Of a DNA stretch of 64,000 nucleotides, positions 52,829-63,907 are shown in pieces. The stretch comes from Clostridium moniliforme (GTDB taxonomy: Bacteria; Bacillota; Clostridia; Clostridiales; Clostridiaceae). Each line of letters starts with the position of its first letter. Position 1 is the stretch's first letter. The DNA lies in assembly GCF_017873235.1 (NCBI RefSeq), contig NZ_JAGGJZ010000003.1:1-64000 (forward strand), in the 5' to 3' direction. Position numbers and translations under genes: made by a program. The notes under the pieces are model-generated. The model worked only from the letters and a program-made list of their open reading frames with translations. It was not told where the DNA came from and made no database searches.

Positions 52829-53887
52829 ATGAATTTAACTTTATCACAAATAATTACTCTAATAGTAGTAGTTTGGACAATTATTATAAGTATAAAAAAT
52901 ATTATGATAAATAAAGATTTAGGAGATGTAATTGTCGCTATAATTGGTAGTATATCAAGTGTAATTAGTTTTTTTATAATATTTTTATTTTATAATTTCT
53001 TTAATATTAAAATAGAAAAGTTTTTACTTAGAATAAGTCCTGATAAAACATTAAATATAGTAATAAAACTATTAATATTACTTATAATATTTTTTGTTAT
53101 AAAGTGGATTATATATACAGTTTTTAGATTAATTAATTCTATATTTAGTTTTAATTTTAATAGATTACTTTCAAATAATAAAAGTTTATTATTTATATTT
53201 AGTATTTTATTAGGTTTTATAAGAGGAATGCTAATTGTTCTATGTATACTAATTGCAGTTGTAACCTATAATGGATTTACAAGTCCAAAATATAAGATTA
53301 ATATGTTTTCAAATTTAAAGGCATATCATAAAATTTCAAATTTAATAGATGAAAAAAGAATAAGCAAAATAAAAAGTGGCCTTGTGGAGGATATATCAAA
53401 TTCAACAGTTGTTTATTATAATGGCATTACATTAAAAGAGGGAATAAAGTCTAATAGTGAAATTAATAATAAGGCAATTGAAATTACTGCTCCATATAAA
53501 ACTGATAGAGAAAAGGCTAAAGCTATATATACTTGGATAGGAACTCACATAAGGTATGATGATGATAAAGCAGATAAAATTATGAATAAAAATAATGTAA
53601 CTAATAGTGGAGCTATAGAAACATTTAAAAGTAGAAAAGGTATTTGTTTTGATTATGCTTGTCTTTATGTTGCCATGTGTAGAGCAGTTAATATTAAAGT
53701 TAGAATGATTATTGGTGAGGCCTATAATGGAGAAGAATACATAAGTCATGCATGGAATCAAGTTTATTTAAAAAATCAAAGAAAATGGATTAATGTAGAT
53801 CCAACATTTTATATGGCTGGAAATTATTTTAATAACCCTAATTTTAATTCTGATCATAAAGAAAAAAGTATTGCTGGTGAGTGGTAA
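52829..53887 (+). CDS. Membrane protein with transglutaminase-like domain
   Basis: The 352-residue protein has four hydrophobic helices in its first 140 residues and a C-terminal transglutaminase-like (papain-fold) domain with an intact Cys-His-Asp triad: C273 in KGICFDYA, H307 in SHAWNQV and D324 in VDPTFY. Such domains often act as peptidases or peptide crosslinkers on the outer face of the membrane. The membrane part resembles CvpA-like proteins. AGGGAGA precedes the ATG, one base after the recX stop. Confidence 0.8.
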   Translation: MNLTLSQIITLIVVVWTIIISIKNIMINKDLGDVIVAIIGSISSVISFFIIFLFYNFFNIKIEKFLLRISPDKTLNIVIKLLILLIIFFVIKWIIYTVFRLINSIFSFNFNRLLSNNKSLLFIFSILLGFIRGMLIVLCILIAVVTYNGFTSPKYKINMFSNLKAYHKISNLIDEKRISKIKSGLVEDISNSTVVYYNGITLKEGIKSNSEINNKAIEITAPYKTDREKAKAIYTWIGTHIRYDDDKADKIMNKNNVTNSGAIETFKSRKGICFDYACLYVAMCRAVNIKVRMIIGEAYNGEEYISHAWNQVYLKNQRKWINVDPTFYMAGNYFNNPNFNSDHKEKSIAGEW

Positions 53888-53932
53888 AAGAAAAAAAGAT
53901 TAGCATTTATAAATGCTAATCTTTTTTATATT
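53888..53932. terminator. Bidirectional terminator
   Basis: AAAAAAGATTAGCATTTA and TAAATGCTAATCTTTTTT form a perfect symmetrical hairpin between convergent genes, overlapping the last codons of the TPR gene. Confidence 0.9.
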
Positions 53933-54269
53933 TAGAAAGTATTAAATTAATGGCCTTTTCACAATCTTTATCTTTATTATCTAAAGCCCAAGATATATTA
54001 AAATATATTAATGCTTTTTTGTTATTTTGCTTCATTGCATAGCAATATCCAAGATTAAAGAAATATTTACTATCCATTTGAAATGTAATTGCTTTCTTTA
54101 ACATATTAATTGCACAATCATAATTTTTTAGTTTAATAAAACAAACTCCAGAATTATAGTAAGAGCAAGCTTCATTTTCTTTATATTCTACAGCTTTTTG
54201 ATAAAGTTTTATAGCTTCTTCATATTCTTTAGTATTGTAAAGTCTATTTGCTTCGCTAAAGTAATTCAC
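53916..54269 (-). CDS. TPR-repeat protein
   Basis: The 117-residue protein consists of about three tetratricopeptide repeats: EANRLYNTKEYEEAIKLYQKAVEY, YYNSGVCFIKLKNYDCAINMLKKAI and FFNLGYCYAMKQNNKKALIYFNISW. It is a soluble adaptor-type protein without an enzyme domain; its partner is unknown. An AAGGAGGT site precedes the ATG. It is divergent from the large activator gene with a 293-bp gap. Confidence 0.8.
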   Translation of the reverse strand: MNYFSEANRLYNTKEYEEAIKLYQKAVEYKENEACSYYNSGVCFIKLKNYDCAINMLKKAITFQMDSKYFFNLGYCYAMKQNNKKALIYFNISWALDNKDKDCEKAINLILSKYKKD

Positions 54270-54488
54270 AGTAACCTCCTTAAGAAAAATAAACTTTTTG
54301 TATAGAAAGAATAAATAAAAATTTAAGTTTTATAGTATGTTATTAAAGGAAAATGTTCTTTATATTTACAGTATGTACACAATTTTTATATTATATACGC
54401 AGTCTACCAAAATTATACTAAAAATTTAAAAAAACTTTAAATTAATCTTAAATTTTAGATAAATGTAATTATAATTTTATATAAAATG

Positions 54489-54516
54489 TTGATTTGAGAT
54501 TAAGTTAATATATAAT
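54489..54516 (+). promoter_or_regulatory. Promoter of the dehydratase activator gene
   Basis: TTGATT (54489-54494) and TATAAT (54511-54516) are spaced by 16 bp and point at the activator gene starting at 54563. The rest of the 54270-54562 gap is very AT-rich, and I see no other clear element there. Confidence 0.65.
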
Positions 54517-54562
54517 ACATATATAGATGTTTTATTTAAAATTGATAAGTAGGTGTAAATTA

Positions 54563-57500
54563 ATGAACAATTATAAATTGGGGTTAGATGTAGGGTCTAC
54601 TACTGTAAAATTAGTATTATTAAAATGTGATAATACTATAGTTTTTTCTGAATATAGAAGACATTATTCAGATATAAAGAATACTATAATTGGGTTAATG
54701 AAAGAATGTTATGAAAAAGTAGGGGATAGAAAAATTACAGTAACTATTACAGGGTCTGGAGGACTTTCAGTTTCTAATTGGCTTAATGTTAAATTTGTAC
54801 AAGAAGTTATAGCTTGTACTGAAACTATAGAGAGGGTTATACCTCAAACTGATGTCGCAATTGAACTTGGAGGAGAAGATGCTAAAATAACTTATTTAAA
54901 AGGTGGCATTGAACAAAGAATGAATGGTACATGTGCTGGAGGTACAGGTGCTTTTATAGATCAGATGGCATCACTTTTAAATACTGATGCATCAGGACTT
55001 AATGAACTTGCAAAAAAACATAAAATTATATATCCAATTGCTTCAAGATGTGGTGTTTTTGCTAAAACCGATATTCAACCACTTATTAATGAAGGTGCTA
55101 AAAAGGAAGATATAGCAGCCTCTGTTCTTCAAGCAGTTGTTAATCAAACAATAGGTGGACTTGCGTGTGGTAAACCTATAAAAGGAAATGTAGCTTTTTT
55201 AGGAGGGCCACTTTACTTTTTATCAGAACTTAGAAATAGATTTATTGAGACTTTAGAACTTAAGGAAAATGAAATTATATTTCCAGAGAATTCACAATTA
55301 TTTGTTGCTATGGGAGCAGCATTTTTAGCAGGTGAAGAAGAAGAAATTTCTTTTAAAAGTTTAATTAACAAAGTTAATACAATTAGTGAAGCAAAAGATG
55401 ATAATATACAAAGGCTACCTGCATTGTTTGACGGAGAGTTAGATTATAAAAAATTTAAAGAAAGACATAATAAGGCAAAAGCTAAGAGAGGATCTTTAGA
55501 AAATACTAAAGGAAAAGTATTTTTAGGAATTGATGCAGGTTCAACAACAACTAAAGTTGTTTTAATTAATGAAGACAGAGAGATTATATATTCATTTTAT
55601 GGAAGTAACGAAGGAAATCCATTAAAGACTATAGTAGGTATTATGAATGATTTATATAGTAAACTTCCAGAAGGTGTAGAAATTGCAAACAGTACAGTTA
55701 CAGGATATGGAGAAGCATTAATAAAGGCAGCTCTTCATATGGATATTGGAGAAATTGAAACAATTGCTCACTATAAAGCTGCTGAATATTTCTTGCCAGG
55801 AGTAGATTTTATACTTGATATTGGTGGTCAAGATATGAAATGTTTAAGAATAAAGGGTGGAGTAATAGATAGTATACTTTTAAATGAAGCTTGCTCTTCA
55901 GGTTGTGGTTCATTTATAGAGACATTTGGAAAATCTCTTGGATTAGAAGTTCAAGATTTTGCAAAAGAAGCTTTATTTTCTAAATCACCAGTTGACTTAG
56001 GATCAAGATGTACTGTGTTTATGAACTCAAGAGTTAAACAATCACAAAAAGAAGGAGCAACTGTTGGAGATATATCAGCAGGACTTTCTTATTCAGTAAT
56101 TAAAAATGCATTATATAAAGTTATAAAAATTAGAGATGAAAAAGAACTTGGTAAAAAAATAATAGTTCAAGGTGGAACTTTTTATAATGATGCAGTTCTT
56201 AGAAGTTTCGAGAAAATATCAGGAAGAGAAGTTATAAGACCAGATATTGCAGGACTTATGGGAGCATTTGGAGCAGCATTAATATCAAAAGAAAGATATG
56301 TTGAAGGAGAAAAGTCTTCTCTTTTACCAAAGGAAAAAGTAAAAGATTTTAAAATGACTTCAGAATTTAGAAGATGTGGAATGTGCGGTAATAACTGTTT
56401 ATTAACTGAAAATACTTTTTCAACTAATGAAAAATTTATATCTGGTAATAGATGTGAAAGACCACTTGGACTTAGTATAAATAAAGAAAAGGTTCCAAAT
56501 CTTTATAAATATAAATTTAAAAGAACTTTTGGATATAAGCCTCTAAAGAAGGAAGAAGCTAAAAGAGGAACAATTGGAATTCCAAGAGTGTTAAATATAT
56601 ATGAAAATTATCCTTTATGGTTTACTTTATTTACAGAACTAGGATTTAGAGTTGTTTCATCACCAGTTTCATCAAAGAAGCTTTATGAAAAAGGAATAGA
56701 TACAATTCCTTCAGATTCAGCTTGTTATCCAGCAAAACTTGTTCATGGTCATATAATGGCATTAATAGAAAATGGAGTAGATACAATATTTTATCCTTGT
56801 ATCCCGTATGAAAAGAAAGAATTTAGTGATTCAAATAATCATTATAATTGTCCTATGGTTACTTCATATCCAGAAGTAATAAAAAATAATATGGATATAT
56901 TAAAAGAGAAAAATATAAAATTTATAGCACCGTTTTTCTCATTAGATGATAAGAAAGTTTTAGCTAAAAGAATAGTTGAAGAGTTTAAAGATTTTGGAGT
57001 AGATATAAAGGAAGCAAAAGAAGCTGTAGATAAGGCATTTATTGAAAGAGAAAACTATAAAAAGGATATAGAAAACAAAGGAAAAGAAGTAATTGAATAT
57101 CTTAAAAAGAATAATAAAAAAGGTATAGTGTTAACAGGACGACCATATCATATAGATCCAGAAATAAATCATGGTATTCCAGATGTTATAAATTCCTTTG
57201 GAATGGCTGTTTTAACAGAAGATAGTGTAGCTAATCTTGGGAAATTACATGCACCTTTAAGAGTTGTTGATCAGTGGACATATCATGGAAGACTTTATAG
57301 AGCAGCAGCTTATGTTAGAGATTCAGATGTTCTTGAAATGATACAACTTAACTCTTTTGGTTGTGGATTAGATGCTGTAACAACAGATCAAGTAAATGAA
57401 ATTTTACAAGAAAAAGGGAAAATATATACTGTACTTAAAATAGACGAAGGAAATAATTTAGGAGCTGCTAAAATAAGAATAAGATCATTAAAGGCAGCTA

Positions 57501-58873
57501 TAGAAGAAAGAGAAAGAAATAATTATGTTCCTGTAACTGAAAATATAGAATATAAAAATCCTGTATTTACAAAGGAAATGAGAAAAAGACATACAATATT
57601 ATGTCCACAAATGTCACCAATACATTTCGATATTTTAGAGGAGGCTATAAATGCATCTGGTTACAATCTTGAAATATTGCCATCTAGTGATCCAGGAGCA
57701 GTTGAAGAAGGTTTAAAATATGTAAATAATGATGCTTGTTACCCATCAATAATTGTAATTGGTCAAATAATAAAAGCTTTAAAATCAGGAAAATATGATT
57801 TAAATAATACATCGGTTATAATATCTCAAACTGGTGGAGGATGTAGAGCTACAAATTATATTGGATTTTTAAAACTTGCTATGAAAAATGCAGGATTTAG
57901 CAATGTTCCAATTCTTTCATTAAATGCAGTTGGACTTGAAAAGCAACCAGGCTTTAAAATTACAGTAAAGCTTATAAAGAGAGCTTTAATGGCACTGATT
58001 TATGGTGACATATTTATGAGAGTATTATATAGAACAAGACCTTATGAAAAAGTAAAAGGGTCTGCAAATGAACTTTATAATAAATGGAATAAGATTGCAA
58101 AAGAAAATGTTAAAAATGGAAGTAAGAGAGAATTTAATAAAAATGTTAAAGGCATAATAAAAGAGTTTGATGAATTAGAGTTATTAAATATTAGAAAACC
58201 AAGAGTAGGTGTAGTTGGAGAAATATTAGTTAAATATCATCCAACAGCTAATAACGATATAGTAAGTCTTTTAGAAAGTGAAGGAGCTGAAGCTGTTGTT
58301 CCAGATCTTTTAGAATTTTTCTTCTATTCAGCTTATGATAGCGAATTTAAATATAAATATTTAGCATTTAGTAGAACATCTAGAGATTTAAATATTATTG
58401 CTATGAAATATATGGAAAGTTATAGAAAAGAAATGAAAAAAGCTTTAGATGAAAGTAAAAGATTTGAAGCACCAAAAAATATTAAAGAACTTGGACGTTT
58501 AGCATCAAATATACTTTCATTAGGAAATCAAACTGGAGAAGGATGGTTTTTAACAGCAGAAATGATAGAGCTTATAAAAAGTGGAGCAGATAATATTGTT
58601 TGTATGCAACCATTTGCTTGTCTTCCAAACCATGTAACTGGTAAGGGAATGATGAAAGCTTTAAAGAAAAATTATCCAAAGGCAAATATAGTTGCTGTTG
58701 ATTATGACCCAGGAGCTTCAGTTGTAAATCAAGTAAATAGAATTAAACTTATGCTTTCAGTTGCATTTAAAAAATTAAAAGAAGAAGAAAGTAAAGTTAA
58801 AGAAATTAATGTACATGAAAAAGAAGTAGTGAAACAAGCTTTTAAAGAAGCAAGTGCAACTTTACATGAATAA
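54563..58873 (+). CDS. Giant 2-hydroxyacyl-CoA dehydratase activator-like protein (BadF/BcrAD family)
   Basis: The 1436-residue cytoplasmic protein joins two ASKHA ATPase domains of activase type and a long dehydratase-like part. Domain 1 (about 1-270) starts [16 protein letters not shown] and has GGEDAKI and [16 protein letters not shown]. Domain 2 (about 315-600) starts [16 protein letters not shown], with GGQDMKCL and [14 protein letters not shown], whose cysteines probably hold the 4Fe-4S cluster. A DUF2229-type region follows ([12 protein letters not shown] onward), then a C-terminal HgdB-like part. ATP-driven electron transfer is expected, but the real substrate is unknown. ATG 54563 follows AGGTG. 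Confidence 0.9.
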   Translation: MNNYKLGLDVGSTTVKLVLLKCDNTIVFSEYRRHYSDIKNTIIGLMKECYEKVGDRKITVTITGSGGLSVSNWLNVKFVQEVIACTETIERVIPQTDVAIELGGEDAKITYLKGGIEQRMNGTCAGGTGAFIDQMASLLNTDASGLNELAKKHKIIYPIASRCGVFAKTDIQPLINEGAKKEDIAASVLQAVVNQTIGGLACGKPIKGNVAFLGGPLYFLSELRNRFIETLELKENEIIFPENSQLFVAMGAAFLAGEEEEISFKSLINKVNTISEAKDDNIQRLPALFDGELDYKKFKERHNKAKAKRGSLENTKGKVFLGIDAGSTTTKVVLINEDREIIYSFYGSNEGNPLKTIVGIMNDLYSKLPEGVEIANSTVTGYGEALIKAALHMDIGEIETIAHYKAAEYFLPGVDFILDIGGQDMKCLRIKGGVIDSILLNEACSSGCGSFIETFGKSLGLEVQDFAKEALFSKSPVDLGSRCTVFMNSRVKQSQKEGATVGDISAGLSYSVIKNALYKVIKIRDEKELGKKIIVQGGTFYNDAVLRSFEKISGREVIRPDIAGLMGAFGAALISKERYVEGEKSSLLPKEKVKDFKMTSEFRRCGMCGNNCLLTENTFSTNEKFISGNRCERPLGLSINKEKVPNLYKYKFKRTFGYKPLKKEEAKRGTIGIPRVLNIYENYPLWFTLFTELGFRVVSSPVSSKKLYEKGIDTIPSDSACYPAKLVHGHIMALIENGVDTIFYPCIPYEKKEFSDSNNHYNCPMVTSYPEVIKNNMDILKEKNIKFIAPFFSLDDKKVLAKRIVEEFKDFGVDIKEAKEAVDKAFIERENYKKDIENKGKEVIEYLKKNNKKGIVLTGRPYHIDPEINHGIPDVINSFGMAVLTEDSVANLGKLHAPLRVVDQWTYHGRLYRAAAYVRDSDVLEMIQLNSFGCGLDAVTTDQVNEILQEKGKIYTVLKIDEGNNLGAAKIRIRSLKAAIEERERNNYVPVTENIEYKNPVFTKEMRKRHTILCPQMSPIHFDILEEAINASGYNLEILPSSDPGAVEEGLKYVNNDACYPSIIVIGQIIKALKSGKYDLNNTSVIISQTGGGCRATNYIGFLKLAMKNAGFSNVPILSLNAVGLEKQPGFKITVKLIKRALMALIYGDIFMRVLYRTRPYEKVKGSANELYNKWNKIAKENVKNGSKREFNKNVKGIIKEFDELELLNIRKPRVGVVGEILVKYHPTANNDIVSLLESEGAEAVVPDLLEFFFYSAYDSEFKYKYLAFSRTSRDLNIIAMKYMESYRKEMKKALDESKRFEAPKNIKELGRLASNILSLGNQTGEGWFLTAEMIELIKSGADNIVCMQPFACLPNHVTGKGMMKALKKNYPKANIVAVDYDPGASVVNQVNRIKLMLSVAFKKLKEEESKVKEINVHEKEVVKQAFKEASATLHE

Positions 58874-58949
58874 TTTAATTGACAAAAGTCAATTAATGAT
58901 ATAACATAATATGTACATAAAATTGTATATATTAAATGCAAAGATAAAG

Positions 58950-59185
58950 AGGAGTAAATTTAGGAAGTATCAAAGAGAGAGGGGATTAGGTGAGAGCCCT
59001 TTATACTGAATATTTTGAAGGTAGCTTTTGAGTTTCTTTAGTGAAATAGTAGTAACTAAAGACGGCCATTTTTCTAGGTCGTTATTTGAATTAAGAGCTT
59101 ATAAAGGTTTATTATAAACCTTGTAGGAATAAAGGTGGTACCACGAACTTTCGTCCTTTTGTAGGATGAAAGTTCTTTTTTTATT
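58950..59185 (+). ncRNA. T-box leader, valine-specific
   Basis: The T-box sequence TGGTACCACG lies at 59136-59145, and a terminator (GAACTTTCGTCC with GGATGAAAGTTC, then seven T) at about 59145-59182. Stem I begins around AGTATCAAAGAGAGAGGG and contains GGTGAGAGCCC. The specifier loop reads TTTGAAGGTAGC, where GTA (59021-59023) is a valine codon followed by a purine. Uncharged tRNA-Val should favour antitermination and expression of valS downstream. Confidence 0.93.
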
Positions 59186-59214
59186 CAATATATTTAATTT
59201 TAGGAGGAGTTTAA

Positions 59215-61860
59215 ATGTCAGATATAAAAAATATTGAAACAACATATAATCCAAAAGAATTTGAAGATAGAATTTATAAAACTTGGGAAGAAAAAAAATA
59301 TTTTACACCAGTAATTGATAAAAATAAAAAATCATATTCAATAGTTATGCCACCACCAAACATAACAGGAAAGTTACATTTAGGTCACGCACTTGACAAT
59401 ACTCTTCAAGATATGCTTATAAGATTTAAGAGAATGCAAGGATATTCAACTCTTTGGCTTCCAGGTCAAGACCATGCATCAATTGCAACAGAAGTTAAAG
59501 TTGAAAATGAGCTTCTTAAAAAAGGTCTTAAGAAAAAGGAAATGGGAAGAGAAGCTTTCCTTGAAAAAGTTTGGGAATGGACAGATGAGTATAGAGATAG
59601 AATAAGAACTCAACTTAAAAAGATGGGATGTTCTGCTGATTTTACAAGAGAAGCATTTACAATGGATGAACATTTAGATAAGGCAGTTAAACATGTATTT
59701 GTTAAGCTATACAATGAAGGTCTTATATACCAAGGAAATAGAATAACTAATTGGTGTCCTAAATGTCAAACAGCTTTATCAGATGCTGAAATAGAATATG
59801 CAGAACAAAATGGACATTTTTGGCACATAAACTATCCATTAAAAAACGGAGAAGGTTTCTTAGAAATTGCAACAACAAGACCAGAAACATTACTTGGAGA
59901 TACAGCAGTTGCAGTTAATCCAAATGATGATAGATTTAAACATCTTATAGGAGAAACTTTAATTCTTCCATTAGTAAACAGAGAAATTCCAATAGTTGGA
60001 GATGACTATGTTGATATTGAATTTGGAACAGGAGCAGTTAAAATAACTCCAGCTCACGATCCAAATGACTTTGAAGTTGGAAAGAGACATAACTTAAAAG
60101 AAATAAGAGTTATGGATGATAAGGGATTCATAAATGAAAATGGTGGAAAATATGAAGGGCTAGAAAGATATGAAGCAAGAAAAGCTATAGTTAAGGATCT
60201 TGAGGAACTTGGACTTTTAGTTAAAATAAAAGATCATACTCATAATGTAGGAACACATGATAGATGTGGAACTGTAATAGAACCAATAATATCAAAACAA
60301 TGGTATGTAAAGATGCAGTCTTTAGCAGATCCAGCTATAGAGGTTGTAAGAAATAATAAAACTAAGTTTATACCAGAAAGATTTGAAAAAACTTATTTCA
60401 ACTGGATGGAAAACATTCAAGATTGGTGTATATCAAGACAATTATGGTGGGGACATAGAATACCAGTATGGTACTGTAAAGATTGTAACCACATAAATGT
60501 ATCAACAGAAGAGGTTGCAACTTGTGAAAAATGTGGAAGTCATAATTTAGAACAAGAAACAGATGTTTTAGATACATGGTTTTCATCAGCTCTATGGCCT
60601 TTCTCAACTCTTGGATGGCCAGATAAAACAGAAGATTTAGAATATTTTTATCCAACAAATACTTTAGTTACTGGATATGATATTATATTCTTCTGGGTTG
60701 CTAGAATGATATTTAGTGGAATACACAATATGGGAGAAACACCATTTGAAAATGTATTAATACATGGAATAATAAGAGACTCAGAAGGAAGAAAAATGAG
60801 TAAGTCTTTAGGAAATGGAGTAGATCCATTAGAAGTTATTGATACTTATGGAGCAGATGCTTTAAGATTTATGCTTGTAACTGGTAATGCACCAGGTAAT
60901 GATATTAGATATTATCCAGAAAGAGTAGAATCTGCTAGAAACTTTGCAAATAAAATCTGGAATGCTTCAAGATTTGTTATGATGAATTTAGACAGAGATT
61001 TAATGAACAAATATAAAGACTTAAAAGATTATAGTTTAGCAGATAGATGGATTCTTTCAAAATTAAATACTTTAGTTAAAGAAGTTACAGAAAATATGGA
61101 TAAATTTGAACTTGGAATAGCACTTCAAAAGATTTATGATTTAATGTGGACTGAATTCTGCGATTGGTATATAGAACTTGTTAAACCAGTACTATATGGA
61201 GAAGATGAGAAAGCTAAGGGAATAACATACAATGTATTATTTACAGTGCTAGAAACAGGTCTTAAGCTTCTTCATCCAGTAATGCCATTTATAACAGAAG
61301 AAATATTTACTCATTTAAATGATAAGGAAGAAACAATAACATTATCAGCTTGGCCAGAATATAAAGAAGAATTACTTGATGTAAAGGCAGAGGAAGATAT
61401 GGCATTTGTTATTGAAGCTATTAAAAACTTAAGAAATTTAAGAGCTGAAATGAATGTTAAGCCATCTAGAAAAGCTAACGTTATATGTTATATTTCAGAT
61501 GAAGCAAAGGATGCCTTTAGTAAAGGTGCAGCTTATATAGAAAAATTAGCATCAGCATCTAATGTTTCATTTATAGAAAATAAAAATGAAGTTCCAGAAA
61601 ATGCTGTATCTCTAGTTGTAAAAGGTGGAGAGTTATTTATGCCACTACTGGACTTAGTAGATAGAGATAAAGAACTTGAAAGATTGAATAAGGAACTTAA
61701 TAAATTAGAAGGGGAAATTGCAAGAATAGATAAGAAGCTTTCAAATGAAGGTTTTGTAGCAAAAGCTCCTGAAAAGGTAGTATTAGGTGAAAAGGAAAAA
61801 AGAGTTAAATATATTGAAATGCTAGAGGCTGTTAAAGGAAGAATTGACGCATTAAAATAA
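59215..61860 (+). CDS. valS: Valyl-tRNA synthetase
   Basis: The 881-residue class I synthetase charges tRNA-Val with valine. The HIGH motif is HLGH (residues 55-58, in [16 protein letters not shown]) and the KMSKS loop is at 527-531. The editing domain lies about 190-340 ([17 protein letters not shown]), and the C-terminal coiled-coil arm (about 815-881) is typical of ValRS. AGGAGGAG precedes the ATG. It is controlled by the valine T-box leader. Confidence 0.97.
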   Translation: MSDIKNIETTYNPKEFEDRIYKTWEEKKYFTPVIDKNKKSYSIVMPPPNITGKLHLGHALDNTLQDMLIRFKRMQGYSTLWLPGQDHASIATEVKVENELLKKGLKKKEMGREAFLEKVWEWTDEYRDRIRTQLKKMGCSADFTREAFTMDEHLDKAVKHVFVKLYNEGLIYQGNRITNWCPKCQTALSDAEIEYAEQNGHFWHINYPLKNGEGFLEIATTRPETLLGDTAVAVNPNDDRFKHLIGETLILPLVNREIPIVGDDYVDIEFGTGAVKITPAHDPNDFEVGKRHNLKEIRVMDDKGFINENGGKYEGLERYEARKAIVKDLEELGLLVKIKDHTHNVGTHDRCGTVIEPIISKQWYVKMQSLADPAIEVVRNNKTKFIPERFEKTYFNWMENIQDWCISRQLWWGHRIPVWYCKDCNHINVSTEEVATCEKCGSHNLEQETDVLDTWFSSALWPFSTLGWPDKTEDLEYFYPTNTLVTGYDIIFFWVARMIFSGIHNMGETPFENVLIHGIIRDSEGRKMSKSLGNGVDPLEVIDTYGADALRFMLVTGNAPGNDIRYYPERVESARNFANKIWNASRFVMMNLDRDLMNKYKDLKDYSLADRWILSKLNTLVKEVTENMDKFELGIALQKIYDLMWTEFCDWYIELVKPVLYGEDEKAKGITYNVLFTVLETGLKLLHPVMPFITEEIFTHLNDKEETITLSAWPEYKEELLDVKAEEDMAFVIEAIKNLRNLRAEMNVKPSRKANVICYISDEAKDAFSKGAAYIEKLASASNVSFIENKNEVPENAVSLVVKGGELFMPLLDLVDRDKELERLNKELNKLEGEIARIDKKLSNEGFVAKAPEKVVLGEKEKRVKYIEMLEAVKGRIDALK

Positions 61861-61870
61861 TTTAACATTT

Positions 61871-61905
61871 AGCGTTGGTATTAATATGCCAACGCTTTAA
61901 ATTTT
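61871..61905 (+). terminator. Terminator after valS
   Basis: AGCGTTGGTAT and ATGCCAACGCT form a stem with an AATA-type loop, followed by TTAAATTTTT. It lies 36 bases before the next start, so some read-through may drive the alarmone synthetase gene. Confidence 0.75.
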
Positions 61906-61940
61906 TAACAATAGTTTTTAATTTTAAGGGAGATGGGAAA

Positions 61941-62606
61941 GTGAGTAATATTATATATGGGAAAGAAAAAAGTTTAAGTAAGGACATTTCTAAAAAAGAA
62001 AAACTTTTAACTTGGAGAGATATTTTAATAATATATGATTTTGCTATACAAGAAGTAAATACTAAAATAAATATATTAAATAGTGAATTTAAAAATCTAC
62101 ATGATTATAATCCAATTGAACATATAAAAACTAGAGTTAAAAAGCCAAAAAGCATTATACAAAAACTTATAAATAAAGGTATTGAACCTACAGTTGAAAA
62201 TGCAATAAAAAATATTAATGATATAGCTGGTGTTAGAATAATATGTTCATTTACAGATGATATATATAGAATATTTGAAATATTAGCTAATCAAAATGAT
62301 ATAAATGTAGTTCAAATAAAAGATTACATAAAACATCCTAAAAAAAATGGATATAGAAGTTTACATGTATTAATAACAATACCTGTATTTTTATCTACAG
62401 GTACAAAAAATGTTCCAGTAGAAATACAAATTAGAACAATAGCTATGGATTTTTGGGCAAGTCTTGAACATAAAATATATTATAAATATAGGAATAAGAC
62501 TTTTGATAATATATCAGATGAATTAAAAGAATGTGCTGATATGATAACTCTTTTAGATAATAAAATGTCAGATATAAGAAATGAAATTAAAAAGATAGAA
62601 GAATAA
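61941..62606 (+). CDS. relQ: Small alarmone synthetase, RelQ-like GTP pyrophosphokinase
   Basis: The 221-residue protein is a single RelA/SpoT-type synthetase domain without hydrolase or regulatory parts. Conserved pieces are HIKTRVKKPKSIIQKL, DIAGVRIICSFTDDIYRI, KNGYRSLHVLITIPVF and VEIQIRTIAMDFWASLEHKIYYK. It makes (p)ppGpp from GTP or GDP and ATP. I choose the GTG start at 61941 behind AAGGGAG, which gives the usual small-synthetase length; upstream ATG 61875 overlaps the valS terminator. Confidence 0.92.
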   Translation: MSNIIYGKEKSLSKDISKKEKLLTWRDILIIYDFAIQEVNTKINILNSEFKNLHDYNPIEHIKTRVKKPKSIIQKLINKGIEPTVENAIKNINDIAGVRIICSFTDDIYRIFEILANQNDINVVQIKDYIKHPKKNGYRSLHVLITIPVFLSTGTKNVPVEIQIRTIAMDFWASLEHKIYYKYRNKTFDNISDELKECADMITLLDNKMSDIRNEIKKIEE

Positions 62607-62640
62607 AAATGAGAAGATTTAAATCTTCTCATTTTTATAA
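62606..62640. terminator. Bidirectional terminator
   Basis: AAAATGAGAAGATTT and AAATCTTCTCATTTTT form a perfect symmetrical hairpin between the convergent relQ and flavodiiron genes. Confidence 0.9.
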
Positions 62641-62644
62641 ATAA

Positions 62645-63907
62645 TTATTTTTTATTTACATCACATTGACCGTGGTCTACAGGATTAATGTTTTTCTCTC
62701 CAAACATTATTTTTGAGAAGTTATTACCAAATTCTATAGCTTCATCTATTTGTTCTTTAGAAGCTCTAAATTTAACACGTAAACCTGGATGAACTAATTT
62801 CATTTTTAATTCTTCTAATCTAGATTCTATTCTAGGAACAGCTTCTCCACTCCAACCATATGAACCAAAGGCAGCTGCAAATTTCTTACCATTAATTATA
62901 GGATTTAAATTAGCTAATAAAATTCTAATTGGAGGTAGTAATTCTCCAACTATTGTTGGTGAACCAAATAATAAACCATCAGATTCATTAATATCTTTCA
63001 TTATAGCATCGTTATCTTTGTCTTTTGTTAAATCATATAATTTAACTTCAACATTATGGTTCTTCTTAAGTCCTTCTTCAATATATTTAGCAAGTTCTTC
63101 TGTGTATCCATAAGCTGAAACATAACAAATTGTAACTTTCTTATCTCCATTTATTATAGGTTTTACAGGAGTTGCCCATTCTTTGAATTTATTTACTACA
63201 TCCCATGGATTTTCTCTTAAAATAGGTCCATGACCTGGACAAATTATGTCTATATCTAAATCTTTAATTTTATCTATACCTTTAAGAACGAAAGGCTTAA
63301 ATGGTCCAAATATGGCATCAAAATAATATTTTAAAGAAACATTATAATCTTCTTCATTTTCAACTAAGTCATTGAAAATATTTTCGCATGCGTAGTGACA
63401 TCCAAAAGAATCACAAGTAATTAAAACTTTATCTTCTTCAACATATGTATACATTGAATCTGGCCAATGTAAAAATGGAGCTGAAATAAATCTTAATGTT
63501 TTATCTCCAAGAGATAAAGTATCACCGTCTTTTGCAATAATATAATCAAAATCTCTATTTATAATTTCTTTTAAGAAAGAGATTGCTTGCATTGAACCAA
63601 CAACTTTTGCATGTGGAGCAAGATCTAAAATTTTTCCAACTGAACCTGAGTGATCTGGTTCTGTATGATCTACAACTATGTAGTCAATGTCAGCTGGAGT
63701 TATATTTAAAGTTTCAAGAGTTTCTAAATACTTATCAAAGCACTTTTCTTTAACTGTTTCAAATAAAGCTATCTTTTCACTTCCTTTAACTACGTATGAA
63801 TTATAACTTGTACCAAATGGAGTATACATTATTATATCAAAAACTCTTAATTCTGGATCTAATGCCCCCACCCAGTGAATACCTTTTTTTATTTCTACAT
63901 TTCTCAT
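62645..63907 (-). CDS. fprA: Flavodiiron protein (oxygen or nitric oxide reductase)
   Basis: The 420-residue protein has an N-terminal metallo-beta-lactamase-like domain with the diiron ligands in DHTEPDHSGSVG and further histidines in FLHWPDSMYTY, SFGCHYA and PGHGPILR, then a C-terminal flavodoxin domain (from about 250: VTICYVSAYGYTEELA, GSPTIVGELLPP, FGSYGWSGEAVPRIE). It reduces O2 to water, or NO, protecting an anaerobe. ATG 63907 lies 6 bases behind AGAGGTG; a GTG at 63916 is part of that site. No fused rubredoxin domain is present. Confidence 0.95.
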   Translation of the reverse strand: MRNVEIKKGIHWVGALDPELRVFDIIMYTPFGTSYNSYVVKGSEKIALFETVKEKCFDKYLETLETLNITPADIDYIVVDHTEPDHSGSVGKILDLAPHAKVVGSMQAISFLKEIINRDFDYIIAKDGDTLSLGDKTLRFISAPFLHWPDSMYTYVEEDKVLITCDSFGCHYACENIFNDLVENEEDYNVSLKYYFDAIFGPFKPFVLKGIDKIKDLDIDIICPGHGPILRENPWDVVNKFKEWATPVKPIINGDKKVTICYVSAYGYTEELAKYIEEGLKKNHNVEVKLYDLTKDKDNDAIMKDINESDGLLFGSPTIVGELLPPIRILLANLNPIINGKKFAAAFGSYGWSGEAVPRIESRLEELKMKLVHPGLRVKFRASKEQIDEAIEFGNNFSKIMFGEKNINPVDHGQCDVNKK

